Shown here: positions 7,072 through 16,280 of the stretch, piece after piece
Numbering within the stretch: the stretch's first letter is position 1
Layout: every line of letters begins with the position of its first letter
NCBI RefSeq assembly: GCF_026236535.1
Contig: NZ_JAHTMW010000013.1
Span: 62,001-126,000, forward strand
Length of the DNA: 64,000 nt
Source: Streptomyces sp. SKN60
Lineage (GTDB): Bacteria; Actinomycetota; Actinomycetes; Streptomycetales; Streptomycetaceae
Direction of reading: 5' to 3'
The notes under the pieces: generated by a model
Told to the model about the DNA's origin: nothing
Databases searched by the model: none
What the model saw: only the letters and a program-made list of their open reading frames with translations
Program-made: the position numbers and the translations under genes

Positions 7072-8508
7072 TCACCCGAGAAGCAGCACGTCGAGCTCCG
7101 CGCCGGGCTCGACCTCGGTCACCTCCTCCGGTACGACGAGCAGCGCGTCCGCGTGCGCGAGCGCCCCGATCAGGTGGGAGCCGGAGCCACCCACAGGGCT
7201 GACGGCGCCCGACTCCGCGTCGTACGTCCCGCGCAGGAACTGGCGCCGTCCGGCCGGCGAGGACAGCGTCCGGTCGGCCTTGAGCACGGCGCGCACCCGG
7301 GGCCGGTGCGCGTCGGGCCGGTCGCCGAGGCCCATCAGGGCGCGGATCGCGGGCCGCACGAACAGCTCGAAGGAGACGTACGAGGAGACCGGGTTGCCCG
7401 GCAGCGCGAGCAGCGGGGTGTGCTCGGGGCCGATCATGCCGAAGCCCTGCGGCTTGCCGGGCTGCATGGCGAGCTTGCGGAAGTCGACGTCGCCGTCGGC
7501 CGTCAGGGCCTCCTTGACCACGTCGTAGGCGCCGACGCTGACCCCGCCGGTGGTGACGATGAGGTCGGCGCGGATCAACTGGTCCTCGATGGCGGCGCGC
7601 AGCGACTCGGCGTCGTCGGCGACGGCCGGGACGCGGTAGGCGAGGGCTCCGGCGTCGCGGGCGGCGGCGGCGAGGGCGAAGCTGTTGGAGTCGTAGATCT
7701 GGCCCTCGCCCAGCGGCTCGCCGGGCTGGGTCAGCTCGCTGCCGGTGGAGATGACGACCACCCGCGGGCGGGGGCGCACCCGCACGGTGCCGCGGCCGAT
7801 CGCGGCGAGCAGGCCGATCTGCGGCGGGCCGAGGACGGTGCCCGCGGCGAGCGCCAGCTCGCCGGCGGTGACGTCGCTGCCGCGGGCCCGGACGTGGGCG
7901 CGGGCCTCGGCGGGGCGGTGGACGCGGACCTCGCCGGCCGCGCCCTCGGGGGCGGCGCTGGCCGGGCGCATCCCGCCGGCGGCGCCTCCGCCGGTGCCGC
8001 CGTCGGTCCACTCGACGGGGACGACGGCCTCGGCGCCGGGCGGCAGCGGGGCGCCGGTCATGATCCGGGCGGCCTGGCCGGGGCCGACCTCGGGCAGGCC
8101 GCCGGCGCCGGCGGCGACGTCGCCGATCACGGTCAGGACGGCGGGGAACTCCTCGCTCGCCCCGGCCACGTCGGCGACCCGCACCGCGTACCCGTCCATG
8201 GAGCTGTTGTCGAAGGGCGGCAGCGCGACCGGCACCGTGACGTCCTCGACGAGCACACAGCCCTGGGCGTCGGCCAGTTGCAGCTCGATGGGCTCGAGCG
8301 GGGAGACCGTGGCGAGGACGTCGGCCAGGTGCTCGTCGACGGACCACAGGCCCTTGGCCGGACCGGCGCAGGGGTCGCCGGGGCCGTGGCCATGGTCGTG
8401 GCCGTGGCCGTGGCTGCCGTCGTGGCCGTGCTCGTGGCCGTGGTCGTCGCCGGGACCGGGGCCGTGGTCGTGGCCGTGGTCCGCCGGTGCCGTACCGCTG
8501 CTGCTCAA
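7072..8508 (-). CDS. glp: Glp/MoeA-family gephyrin-like protein with His-rich N terminus
   Basis: A 478-residue MoeA-type protein. The start is TTG 8508, four bases after the galU stop, with the GAGGAG at the galU 3' end as ribosome-binding site. Family blocks: PPFDNSSMDGYAVRV, MTGAPLPPGAEAVVPVEW, ISTGSELTQPGEPLGEG, the MPT-binding TTGGVSVGAYDVVKEAL, and LPGNPVSSYVSFELF. MoeA inserts molybdate into adenylylated molybdopterin. In Corynebacterium the copy in this same context (galU, rimJ, glpR) is Glp, which binds FtsZ and its receptor GlpR, so a division role is likely here too. moaC and mog in the same run leave a cofactor role open. Residues 10 to about 45 are almost only His, Gly, Asp and Pro, absent from ordinary MoeA. 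Confidence 0.88.
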   Translation of the reverse strand: MSSSGTAPADHGHDHGPGPGDDHGHEHGHDGSHGHGHDHGHGPGDPCAGPAKGLWSVDEHLADVLATVSPLEPIELQLADAQGCVLVEDVTVPVALPPFDNSSMDGYAVRVADVAGASEEFPAVLTVIGDVAAGAGGLPEVGPGQAARIMTGAPLPPGAEAVVPVEWTDGGTGGGAAGGMRPASAAPEGAAGEVRVHRPAEARAHVRARGSDVTAGELALAAGTVLGPPQIGLLAAIGRGTVRVRPRPRVVVISTGSELTQPGEPLGEGQIYDSNSFALAAAARDAGALAYRVPAVADDAESLRAAIEDQLIRADLIVTTGGVSVGAYDVVKEALTADGDVDFRKLAMQPGKPQGFGMIGPEHTPLLALPGNPVSSYVSFELFVRPAIRALMGLGDRPDAHRPRVRAVLKADRTLSSPAGRRQFLRGTYDAESGAVSPVGGSGSHLIGALAHADALLVVPEEVTEVEPGAELDVLLLG

Positions 8509-8512
8509 GGTG

Positions 8513-9412
8513 CTACATCTCCTCGCTGACGTAACCGCGGAGCCAGGTCCGGAAGTCCGGCCCCAGATCATCACGTTCGCACGCCAGTCTGACAATGGCA
8601 CGCAGATAGTCGCCGCGGTCGCCGGTGTCATAGCGCCGGCCCTTGAAGACGACGCCGTGCACGGGGCCGCCGACCCGCTCGTCCTGGACGAGCTTCTGCA
8701 GGGCGTCGGTCAGCTGGATCTCGCCGCCGCGGCCCGGCGCGGTCTCGCGCAGTATGGCGAAGACGGCGGGGTCGAGGACATAGCGCCCGATGATCGCCAG
8801 GTTGCTGGGGGCCTCGGCCGGCTCCGGCTTCTCGACCAGGCCGGTCACCTTCACCACGTCCGACTCGCCGGTGGGGCCGACGGCGGCGCAGCCGTACAGG
8901 TGGATCTGCGAGGGCTCGACCTCCATCAGCGCGATCACGCTGCCGCCGAACCGCTCGCGGACCTCGACCATGCGGGCGAGCAGCGGGTCGCGCGGGTCGA
9001 TCAGGTCGTCGCCGAGGAGCACGGCGAAGGGCTGCTCGCCGACGTGCGGGGCGGCGCACAGGACGGCGTGGCCGAGGCCGCGCGGGTCGCCCTGGCGCAC
9101 GTAGTGCATGGTGGCGAGGTCGCTGGACTCCTGGACCTTGGCGAGCCGTTCCTCGTCGCCCTTGCGGGTCAGCGCTTCTTCCAGCTCGTAGTTCCGGTCG
9201 AAGTGGTCCTCAAGGGGGCGCTTGTTGCGGCCGGTGATCATCAGGACGTCGGAGAGCCCGGCGGCGACGGCTTCCTCGACGACGTACTGGATGGCCGGTT
9301 TGTCGACGACCGGCAGCATCTCCTTCGGCGTCGCCTTGGTGGCCGGCAGGAACCGGGTGCCGAGACCGGCGGCCGGGATGACAGCCTTTGTGATGGACGG
9401 CGTCTGAGTCAT
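8513..9412 (-). CDS. galU: UTP-glucose-1-phosphate uridylyltransferase
   Basis: A 299-residue nucleotidyltransferase making UDP-glucose from UTP and glucose-1-phosphate. The start is ATG 9412 (MTQTPSITKAVIPAAGLG). The nucleotide-binding G-x-G-T-R-x-L-P-x-T-K motif is complete (GLGTRFLPATKATPKEMLPV), followed by the sugar-phosphate region DKPAIQYVVEEAV, the Mg-binding LLGDDLID, and VEKPEPAEAPSNLAIIGRY. It is first in the minus-strand run with glp, moaC and mog. The 103-base gap to the divergent cyclo-ligase gene should contain the operon promoter. Confidence 0.96.
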   Translation of the reverse strand: MTQTPSITKAVIPAAGLGTRFLPATKATPKEMLPVVDKPAIQYVVEEAVAAGLSDVLMITGRNKRPLEDHFDRNYELEEALTRKGDEERLAKVQESSDLATMHYVRQGDPRGLGHAVLCAAPHVGEQPFAVLLGDDLIDPRDPLLARMVEVRERFGGSVIALMEVEPSQIHLYGCAAVGPTGESDVVKVTGLVEKPEPAEAPSNLAIIGRYVLDPAVFAILRETAPGRGGEIQLTDALQKLVQDERVGGPVHGVVFKGRRYDTGDRGDYLRAIVRLACERDDLGPDFRTWLRGYVSEEM

Positions 9413-9515
9413 GCGGTGCACCCTAGCCGTTCGGTATGTGAGGAAGGTAAGGATCACATGAGCTTTCTCAACCCTCGTACCGCTACCGCCCGATACAAGA
9501 GGAATACGAGCCGCG

Positions 9516-10169
9516 TTGAGCATCGAGTCGACGACCGGGTCCACGACCGAACCGCCTGAGAAGCCGGGCACCGAACCGCCTGAGAACACCACCGAGAAGG
9601 CGCTGTTGCGCCGGGCGCTGCTCGGGGCCCGTGCCGCCCTGACCGCCGAGGAGCGCGAGCGGGCCGCCGGGGAGCTCGCGCTGGCCGCGCTCGATCTGCC
9701 GGAGCTGGCGGAGGCGGGCACGGTCGCCGCGTATGTCTCGGTGGGGCGCGAACCGGGCACGCGCGCGCTGCTCGACGTGCTGCGCGAGCGGGGCGTACGG
9801 GTGCTGCTGCCGGTCCTGCTGCCCGACAACGACCTCGACTGGGCGCCGTACGAAGGCTCCGAGCGGCTGACGAAGGCGGGCCGCGGGCTGCTGGAACCGG
9901 TCGGCGAACGGCTCGGCCCGGACGCGGTGTGCGGGGCGGACGCCGTGCTGCTTCCGGGGCTCGCGGTCGACGGGCGGGGCATGCGGCTCGGGCGGGGCGG
10001 CGGTTCGTACGACCGGGTCCTGGCCCGGCTGGTCCGGTCGGGCGCGGATCCGGCGCTCGTGGTGCTCCTGTACGCGAACGAGGTGGTCGCGCGGGTCCCG
10101 GAGGAACCGCACGACCACCCCGTGCACGCGGTGGTGACCCCGGAGGGGGTCCGGCGTTTCAGGCCGTGA
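9516..10169 (+). CDS. 5-formyltetrahydrofolate cyclo-ligase
   Basis: A 217-residue enzyme that converts 5-formyl-THF to 5,10-methenyl-THF with ATP. The start is taken at TTG 9516, with an AGAGGAA sequence about 13 bases upstream. Recognisable blocks: KALLRRALLGARAALT, the central PVLLPDNDLDWAPY, the ADAVLLPGLAVDGRGMRLGRGGG phosphate-binding region and GSYDRVLARL. The N-terminal 28 residues are a Glu/Pro/Thr-rich tail with two TEPPE repeats. Divergent from galU, a pairing found widely in Streptomyces. It ends nine bases from the convergent penicillin-acylase-type gene. Confidence 0.92.
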   Translation: MSIESTTGSTTEPPEKPGTEPPENTTEKALLRRALLGARAALTAEERERAAGELALAALDLPELAEAGTVAAYVSVGREPGTRALLDVLRERGVRVLLPVLLPDNDLDWAPYEGSERLTKAGRGLLEPVGERLGPDAVCGADAVLLPGLAVDGRGMRLGRGGGSYDRVLARLVRSGADPALVVLLYANEVVARVPEEPHDHPVHAVVTPEGVRRFRP

Positions 10170-10178
10170 GGGCTGGGG

Positions 10179-12917
10179 CTACGGCTCCAGCTTCAGGGTG
10201 TCCCGGGTGGTGGCCTCGACGGCCGCCTGTCCGTAGGACCAGTCGAGCAGCTCGCCCTTGACCCACTTCTCCGTCTGGTCGGTGTAGTGGCTGTCGAAGG
10301 CGTGGCCGGAGGCGCCGGAGAGGTTGATCCAGCGAGACTTGTCCCAGTCGCCGACGTTGACCACCATCCGCATGGACGGCACCCAGATCACGTCGTAACC
10401 GCCGGCCGCGTTCCAGCCGGTGGCGTCGACGGCGGCCTCGCCGCCGCCGAGGTTCCACGGGCCGCGGTTGAGCAGGGACTGCACGAAGCCGGGGCCGGCG
10501 GTGCCGAGGGTCTGGTTCTTCAGGGTCAGCTGGTGCAGCCGGCCCCAGCTCCAGGTGGAGACGTCCTTGCCGAGCTTGGCGGTCAGCTCCCAGCGGGCGT
10601 CCTTCATGGCCTGCGCGAGCAGCTGGTCACGGGTCTCGGTGGCGGCGTTCAGCCGGTCGCCCGGGGTGTTCCACCACTCGCTCTTCTCCTGCTTCAGGAG
10701 CGGGCGGACCACCTCGTACCAGCGGTCGCCGCCGTCCGGCTGCGCGGTGTCGGGGTCGCGCTCGCCGCACTCGGGGACGAGCTTGTTCTGCTCGTCGACC
10801 GGGCCGGTGGTGTCGGCGACGCGGACGTTGATGCACTCGCCCTCGACGCGCAGTTCCTTGGGCAGCTTGTTGCCGAAGGCGAGCTTGAGGACGTTGCGCC
10901 AGACCGCGTTGAAGTACGCGGCGGCGGCGGAGTCCGGCTCCTGGGTGTAGTCCCAGCCCTCAAGGAGCTTCTGCGCCTCGCGGACCTGCGGGTCGGAGAT
11001 GTCGATCTTCAGCAGGAGCGGGTTGAGCAGGGTCGCGATCTCGCTGCGGTTGTCCATCTGCAGGGACTGCATGTCGTCCGGCGAGATCTTGCCGCCGTCC
11101 TTGAGCTTGGACTCGATCAGATCGTTGATCCGCTGGCTGCGCGAGCCGTAGCCCCAGTCCCGGGTGAGGAGGTAGGGGTACTTCTTCTCGTCGATGACGG
11201 ACTGGTTGGCCGTGACGATGTAGCCGCGCTTCGGGTTGTACTCGTAGGGCAGCTCGGCGTACGGGATGTAGCCCTTCCAGTCGTACGAGGAGTCCCAGCC
11301 GGGCGCGGGCAGGGTGCCGTCGTAGGCGGCGCCCTTGGTGCGGACCGGGATCTTGCCGGGCGCCTGGTAGCCGATGTTGCCGGCGGTGTCGGCGTAGATC
11401 AGGTTCTGGGACGGGACCTCGAAGTCCTTGGCGGCGGCCCGGAAGCCGGCGAAGTCCTTGGCGCGGTTGAGCGCGAAGACGGCGTCCATGGACTTGCCGG
11501 GCTGCAGCGCGGTCCAGCGCAGGGAGACGCCGTAGCCGGTGCCGCGGTCGGGGGCGGCGTTGCCGACGGGGGCGGTCTGGCCGACCCGCTCCAGTTCGGT
11601 GGAGCGGTCGGAGACCAGCGGGCCGTGCTCGGTGGAGCGGATGGTGATGGGGCGGTCGTCGCCGCCGGCGACCTTGATGACCTCGTCGCGGGTGACGAAC
11701 GGCTTGGTCTTGCCGTCGACGACATAGCCGTCGGTGCCGATCTTCTCCAGGTAGAGGTCGGTGACGTCGGCGCCGAGGTTGGTGAAGCCCCAGGCGATGG
11801 AGTTGTTGTGGCCGATGATCACGCCGGGCATGCCGGAGAAGGTGTAGCCGGCGACGTCGTAGCGGCAGTTCGCGGAGACCGAGCGGCAGTGCAGGCCCAT
11901 CTGGTACCAGAGGGACGGCAGCATCGGCGCGAGGTGCGGGTCGTTGGCGAGCAGCGGCTTGCCGGAGGTCGTGAAGTTGCCGGAGACGACCCAGGAGTTC
12001 GAGCCGATGCCGTTGCCGTTGGGGCCGAGCAGGGCCGGGATCTCGTCGAGGGCGTCGGAGAGCGCGGCGAGCTGGGACTGGATGCCGTTCTGCCCGCCGG
12101 AGGTGCCGGTGCCGCCGGAGGTCGTGTCATCGCCCTTCGGCTGAGCCTCGGGGTCGAACTTGCCGGTGACCTTGTCGACGGCGCCGCGGTCGACGATCGG
12201 CTGGTGCAGGTCGTACGGGTACCCCGGGTAGAGGTCCTTGATCTGCTGGGGCTTCAGCCGGCTGGTCATCAGGGAGCGGTCGATCTCGTCCTGCATGTTG
12301 CCGCGCAGGTCCCAGGCCATGGCCTTGAGCCAGGCCACCGAGTCGACCGGGGTCCAGGGCTCGATGGTGTAGTCGCCGGTGAAGGCCAGGGCCGCGTACT
12401 CGACGGAGACGTCGGCCGGGTCCCGGTCCTTGAGGTAGGCGTTGACGCCCTCGGAGTAGGCCTGGAGGTTCTTCTTGGTCTCCGCCGACAGGACCTTGTC
12501 GTACTCCTCCTGCGCGACCTTGCGCCAGCCCAGGGTGCGCAGGAAGGCGTCGGTGTCGACCTGGCTCTTGCCGAACATCTCGGAGAGGCGGCCGGCCGTC
12601 GTGTGGCGGCGGACGTCCATCTCGTAGAAGCGGTCCTGGGCCTGGACGTAGCCCTGTGCGCGGAACAGGTCCGCCTCGTTGTCGGCGTAGATCTGCGGGA
12701 CGCCGTTGGCATCGCGCTTGACCTCGACGGGTCCGGTGAGCGCGTCGAGGCGGATCGTGCCGGTCGTCTGCGGGAACGAGCCGCGGACGGTGCTGACGCC
12801 CCAGTAGCCCCCGTACCCGACGCCCGCGACCAGCGCGAGCACCAGGACGAGGACGATCAGGCGGGCTCGCCGTCCCTTCTTCTTCTTGGCAGGGGGCGCG
12901 GTCGTGTTGGAGGGCAT
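10179..12917 (-). CDS. Penicillin acylase-family N-terminal nucleophile hydrolase
   Basis: A 912-residue secreted or membrane-anchored Ntn hydrolase starting at ATG 12917 (GAAGGAC upstream). A Lys-rich stretch (PPAKKKKGRR) precedes a single N-terminal transmembrane helix (ARLIVLVLVLALVAGVGYGGY). Family features: DNEADLFRAQGYVQAQDRFYEMDV at the start of the alpha chain; the autocleavage site and catalytic Ser in GIGSNSWVVSG; the LLANDPHL calcium/substrate region after it. The C-terminal part carries GASGHAFDSHYTDQTEKW. Members hydrolyse amides such as penicillins, acyl-homoserine lactones or cyclic lipopeptides; this one's substrate is not evident. Acyl-homoserine-lactone or lipopeptide defence is a possible role. 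Confidence 0.92.
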   Translation of the reverse strand: MPSNTTAPPAKKKKGRRARLIVLVLVLALVAGVGYGGYWGVSTVRGSFPQTTGTIRLDALTGPVEVKRDANGVPQIYADNEADLFRAQGYVQAQDRFYEMDVRRHTTAGRLSEMFGKSQVDTDAFLRTLGWRKVAQEEYDKVLSAETKKNLQAYSEGVNAYLKDRDPADVSVEYAALAFTGDYTIEPWTPVDSVAWLKAMAWDLRGNMQDEIDRSLMTSRLKPQQIKDLYPGYPYDLHQPIVDRGAVDKVTGKFDPEAQPKGDDTTSGGTGTSGGQNGIQSQLAALSDALDEIPALLGPNGNGIGSNSWVVSGNFTTSGKPLLANDPHLAPMLPSLWYQMGLHCRSVSANCRYDVAGYTFSGMPGVIIGHNNSIAWGFTNLGADVTDLYLEKIGTDGYVVDGKTKPFVTRDEVIKVAGGDDRPITIRSTEHGPLVSDRSTELERVGQTAPVGNAAPDRGTGYGVSLRWTALQPGKSMDAVFALNRAKDFAGFRAAAKDFEVPSQNLIYADTAGNIGYQAPGKIPVRTKGAAYDGTLPAPGWDSSYDWKGYIPYAELPYEYNPKRGYIVTANQSVIDEKKYPYLLTRDWGYGSRSQRINDLIESKLKDGGKISPDDMQSLQMDNRSEIATLLNPLLLKIDISDPQVREAQKLLEGWDYTQEPDSAAAAYFNAVWRNVLKLAFGNKLPKELRVEGECINVRVADTTGPVDEQNKLVPECGERDPDTAQPDGGDRWYEVVRPLLKQEKSEWWNTPGDRLNAATETRDQLLAQAMKDARWELTAKLGKDVSTWSWGRLHQLTLKNQTLGTAGPGFVQSLLNRGPWNLGGGEAAVDATGWNAAGGYDVIWVPSMRMVVNVGDWDKSRWINLSGASGHAFDSHYTDQTEKWVKGELLDWSYGQAAVEATTRDTLKLEP

Positions 12918-13094
12918 CGCTGTCCTTCGAGGGGCAGGGTGGTCCTGGAGTACGGGAGCAACCTTAGGCGCAGCGTCCGGAGGCCCCGGACGCGGAGTCA
13001 GGAAGAGATCCGTTCTTATACGCACTGTTGTGCGATCACACACCAAGAGGGCGTCAAGGATGCGTTAAAGATTAGGTAAGGTAACGAAGTACCG

Positions 13095-14723
13095 GTGCCG
13101 CAGGAACGATCCGTTCGCGGCCCCCGGATCGCCTTTGAGGGGAAGGAACGGCCACTGACTGTCCACCAGCTCAACGAACTCCTGCTCATCTGCTCGCTCG
13201 TGCTGCTGATCGCTGTCGCGGCGGTGCGCATCTCCTCCCGGAGCGGGCTCCCCAGTCTGCTGCTCTACCTCGGGATCGGGATCGCCATAGGGCAGGACGG
13301 CATCGGCAACGTCGCCTTCGACAACGCCGAACTGACCCAGGTGATCGGCTATGCCGCACTTGTGGTGATCCTGGCCGAGGGTGGCCTGGGCACCAAGTGG
13401 AAGGAGATCGAACCCGCGTTGCCCGCGGCGGTCGTGCTGTCGACCGTCGGCGTCGCGGTGAGCGTGGGCATCACGGCGGCCGGGGCGCACTACCTCGTCG
13501 GGCTCGGCTGGCAGCAGTCCCTCATCATCGGCGCCGTCGTCTCCTCCACCGACGCCGCCGCCGTCTTCTCCGTGCTGCGCAAGGTGCCGCTGCCCTCGCG
13601 CGTCACCGGCGTCCTCGAAGCCGAGTCCGGCTTCAACGACGCCCCCGTCGTCATCCTGGTCGTCGCCTTCTCCACCGCCGGCCATGTCGACGCCTGGTAC
13701 GTCCTGGTCGGCGAGATCGCGCTCGAGCTCGCCATCGGCGCCGCCATCGGCCTCTCGGTCGGCTTCCTCGGCGCCTACGCGCTGCGCCACATCGCCCTGC
13801 CGGCCTCCGGCCTCTACCCGATCGCCGTCATGGCCATCGCGGTCGTCGCCTACGCCGCCGGCGCCATGGCCCACGGCTCCGGCTTCCTCGCCGTCTACCT
13901 GGCCTCGATGGTGCTCGGCAACGCCAAGCTGCCGCACGCCCCGGCCAACCGCGGCTTCGCCGAGGGCCTCGGCTGGATCGCCCAGATCGGCATGTTCGTC
14001 CTGCTCGGTCTGCTCGTCACCCCCCATGAGCTCGTCCGCGACTTCTGGCCGGCCGTCGTCATCGGCCTGGTGCTCACCGTGGTCGCCCGGCCCATGGAGG
14101 TGCTGGTCAGCCTCCTCCCCTTCCGGATCCCCTGGCAGGAGCAGGCCCTGATGTCCTGGGCCGGCCTGCGCGGCGCCGTCCCGATCATCCTGGCCACCAT
14201 CCCGATGGTGGCCCAGATCGAGGGCAGCGAACGGATCTTCAACATCGTCTTCGTGCTGGTCGTCGTCTACACCCTGGTCCAGGGCCCGACCCTGCCCTGG
14301 CTGGCCAGGGCCCTGAAGCTCGGCGACCAGGGCGAGGCCGCCGACCTCGGCGTCGAGTCCGCGCCCCTGGAGCGACTGCGCGGCCATCTGCTCTCCGTGG
14401 CCATCCCGGAGGCATCCAAGATGCACGGCGTCGAGGTCGCCGAGCTCCGGCTGCCCGCGGGGGCCGCCGTCACCCTGGTCGTCCGCGACGGGAAGAGCTT
14501 CGTCCCCAGCCCCGCCACCGTGCTGCGGCGCGGCGACGAACTCCTCGTGGTCGCCACCGACCCGGTCCGGGACGCCGCCGAACGACGGCTCCGGGCGGTC
14601 GGCCAGGGCGGCAAGCTGGCCGGCTGGCTCGGCACCGGCGGCTCGGCCCCCACCCCGCCGGACCGCCCCGCGACCGGATTCCGTCGGCCCTTCCGAAAGC
14701 CCCCACGGCAAACATCCGGTTAA
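13095..14723 (+). CDS. Potassium/proton antiporter with C-terminal RCK_C domain
   Basis: A CPA-type cation/H+ antiporter of the CvrA/NhaP2 kind, about 540 residues. Some 12 hydrophobic helices run from LLLICSLVLLIAVAAVRIS onward. The ion-binding region GAVVSSTDAAAVFSVLR and AESGFNDAPVVILV are typical of CPA1/2 exchangers. A cytoplasmic TrkA_C-like domain follows (about 430 to 515: MHGVEVAELRLPAGAAVTLV and RRGDELLVVATD), which binds ligands that gate the pump; c-di-AMP is known for some relatives. GTG 13095 has a poor ribosome-binding site, while CTG 13155 (protein LTVHQLNELL) sits seven bases after GAAGGA and may be the true start. Confidence 0.9.
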   Translation: MPQERSVRGPRIAFEGKERPLTVHQLNELLLICSLVLLIAVAAVRISSRSGLPSLLLYLGIGIAIGQDGIGNVAFDNAELTQVIGYAALVVILAEGGLGTKWKEIEPALPAAVVLSTVGVAVSVGITAAGAHYLVGLGWQQSLIIGAVVSSTDAAAVFSVLRKVPLPSRVTGVLEAESGFNDAPVVILVVAFSTAGHVDAWYVLVGEIALELAIGAAIGLSVGFLGAYALRHIALPASGLYPIAVMAIAVVAYAAGAMAHGSGFLAVYLASMVLGNAKLPHAPANRGFAEGLGWIAQIGMFVLLGLLVTPHELVRDFWPAVVIGLVLTVVARPMEVLVSLLPFRIPWQEQALMSWAGLRGAVPIILATIPMVAQIEGSERIFNIVFVLVVVYTLVQGPTLPWLARALKLGDQGEAADLGVESAPLERLRGHLLSVAIPEASKMHGVEVAELRLPAGAAVTLVVRDGKSFVPSPATVLRRGDELLVVATDPVRDAAERRLRAVGQGGKLAGWLGTGGSAPTPPDRPATGFRRPFRKPPRQTSG

Positions 14724-14747
14724 TCCCAGGCATCATTTCGGACCGGA

Positions 14748-14775
14748 GGGCGTTTTCCCAGGCGGGAAGACGCCC
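14748..14775. terminator. Hairpin terminator after the antiporter gene
   Basis: A 12-bp stem (GGGCGTTTTCCC with GGGAAGACGCCC, one G-U pair, loop AGGC) follows the antiporter stop codon and precedes the MFS gene. A short pyrimidine-rich stretch lies 3' of it. Confidence 0.7.
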
Positions 14776-14969
14776 TTCCCTGTACCATGAAGGCACACCA
14801 GATCGAACCAACTCTGCCTGACGCAGAGCTGGCGCGACCGTATGGCGGCCGAGGCGCCCTCCGCAGTGGGCCCCGGTATCTACCGCAGTTCCGCGCAAGA
14901 GGACAGCTCTCGGCGACGCCCGCACCACCATGCCTGGGCCCGCTACCAGGTGGCAGAAAGGCATGGACC

Positions 14970-16250
14970 GTGGCATCCACGGTCGTCACCGAGAAGCGAC
15001 CCGGCTACGGACAGCTCCTCCGCACCCCCGGTGCTCTCTCCTTCCTGCTGCCGGGCTTCGCCGCCCGCCAGCCGTTCGCGATGCTCACCATCGGCATCGT
15101 CCTGCTCGTCCAGCACACCACCGGCTCCTACGGCAGCGCCGGCGCCGTCGCCGCCGTCACCGGTGTCTCCATGGCGCTGTTCGCCCCGCAGAGCGGCAAG
15201 CTCGCCGACCGCTTCGGCCAGCGGGCCGTCCTCGTCCCCGGTGTGCTGATTCACACCGCCTCGGTCTCCCTCCTCGTCGCGCTGGCGCTCTCCGGCGCCC
15301 CGCTGTGGGCCCTGTTCCTCGCCGCCGTCCCCTCCGGCGCCTCGGTGCCGCAGGTCGGCCCGATGGTCCGGGCCCGGTGGGCGGCGAAGCTGGACAACAC
15401 CCCGCTGATGCCGACCGCCGCCGCCTTCGAGTCGGTCACCGACGAGTTCACCTTCGTCGTCGGCCCGGTCCTCGCGACCGCGCTGTGCACCGGCATCCAC
15501 CCGGCCGCCGGCCTGATCACCGAGGCCGCGCTCACCCTGCTCGGCGGCCTCTTCTTCGCCGCCCAGCGCGGCACCCAGCCCGCCTACGGTCTGGCCGCCG
15601 CGGCCGGCCACGCCGACGGCGAGCCGCACCGCTCGGCCCTGTCCATCCCCGGCGTCCGGGTCCTGATCGTCGCCTTCCTCGGCATCGGCTCGGTCTTCGG
15701 CGGCATGCAGGTCTCGCTCACCGCCTTCTCCGAGGAGATCGGCAACCCCGGCGCCAACGGCCTGCTGTACGGCATCTTCGCCGCCGGCAACATGCTCGCC
15801 GGCATCGCCATGGGCGCCGTCGCCTGGAAGATCGGCCCGTGCCGCCGGCTGATCCTCGGCTACGCCGGTCTCACCGTCGCCGCCTCCCTCCTGTGGTCCG
15901 CCCACTCCGTCCTGCTGCTCGGCGCCCTCGGCCTGGTCGTGGGTCTGTGCATCGCCCCGGCCCTGATCACCGGCTACACGATCGTCGAGACCCTGGTCCC
16001 GGCGACCTCCCGCACCGAGGCCTTCACCTGGCTGACCGGCGCCGTGGCGCTTGGCCAGGCCGCGGCCGTCACCGTCGCCGGCCGGCTGGCCGACGCCCAC
16101 GGCGCGAGCACCGGATTCCTGGTGCCGATGGCCGGCACCCTGCTGGCTCTGATCACGCTGGTGGCCCTCCGCTCGCGGCTCTCGCCCCAGGCGACGAGCC
16201 GGGTCGCGGCACGTGGTATCGGTCACCGAGTTCCCGTGCCGGTGGACTGA
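14970..16250 (+). CDS. MFS transporter
   Basis: A 426-residue, 12-helix major facilitator. The start at GTG 14970 (MASTVVTEKRPGYGQLL) is chosen because AAAGG lies about ten bases upstream and the preceding in-frame codons from 14787 look non-coding. The loop between helices 2 and 3 has the MFS signature in the form GKLADRFGQRAVLVPG. No substrate-specific motif is seen; it resembles exporters of the unknown-drug group. It stands alone between two terminators. The upstream 246 bases hold the antiporter terminator and the promoter region. Confidence 0.88.
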   Translation: MASTVVTEKRPGYGQLLRTPGALSFLLPGFAARQPFAMLTIGIVLLVQHTTGSYGSAGAVAAVTGVSMALFAPQSGKLADRFGQRAVLVPGVLIHTASVSLLVALALSGAPLWALFLAAVPSGASVPQVGPMVRARWAAKLDNTPLMPTAAAFESVTDEFTFVVGPVLATALCTGIHPAAGLITEAALTLLGGLFFAAQRGTQPAYGLAAAAGHADGEPHRSALSIPGVRVLIVAFLGIGSVFGGMQVSLTAFSEEIGNPGANGLLYGIFAAGNMLAGIAMGAVAWKIGPCRRLILGYAGLTVAASLLWSAHSVLLLGALGLVVGLCIAPALITGYTIVETLVPATSRTEAFTWLTGAVALGQAAAVTVAGRLADAHGASTGFLVPMAGTLLALITLVALRSRLSPQATSRVAARGIGHRVPVPVD

Positions 16251-16280
16251 ACCCGCGGAATACGTCACTATGGATCGTCG

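Noticed and set aside
10287..13079. A 930-codon open frame on the plus strand across the penicillin-acylase-type gene
   Set aside because: It mirrors the real minus-strand gene, has no domain or motif and reflects third-position GC bias. The many other long frames in the window opposite real genes were dropped for the same reason.
14787..14969. N-terminal extension of the MFS transporter
   Set aside because: The 61 upstream codons have atypical composition and precede a good ribosome-binding site and GTG at 14970 directly ahead of the conserved first helix.
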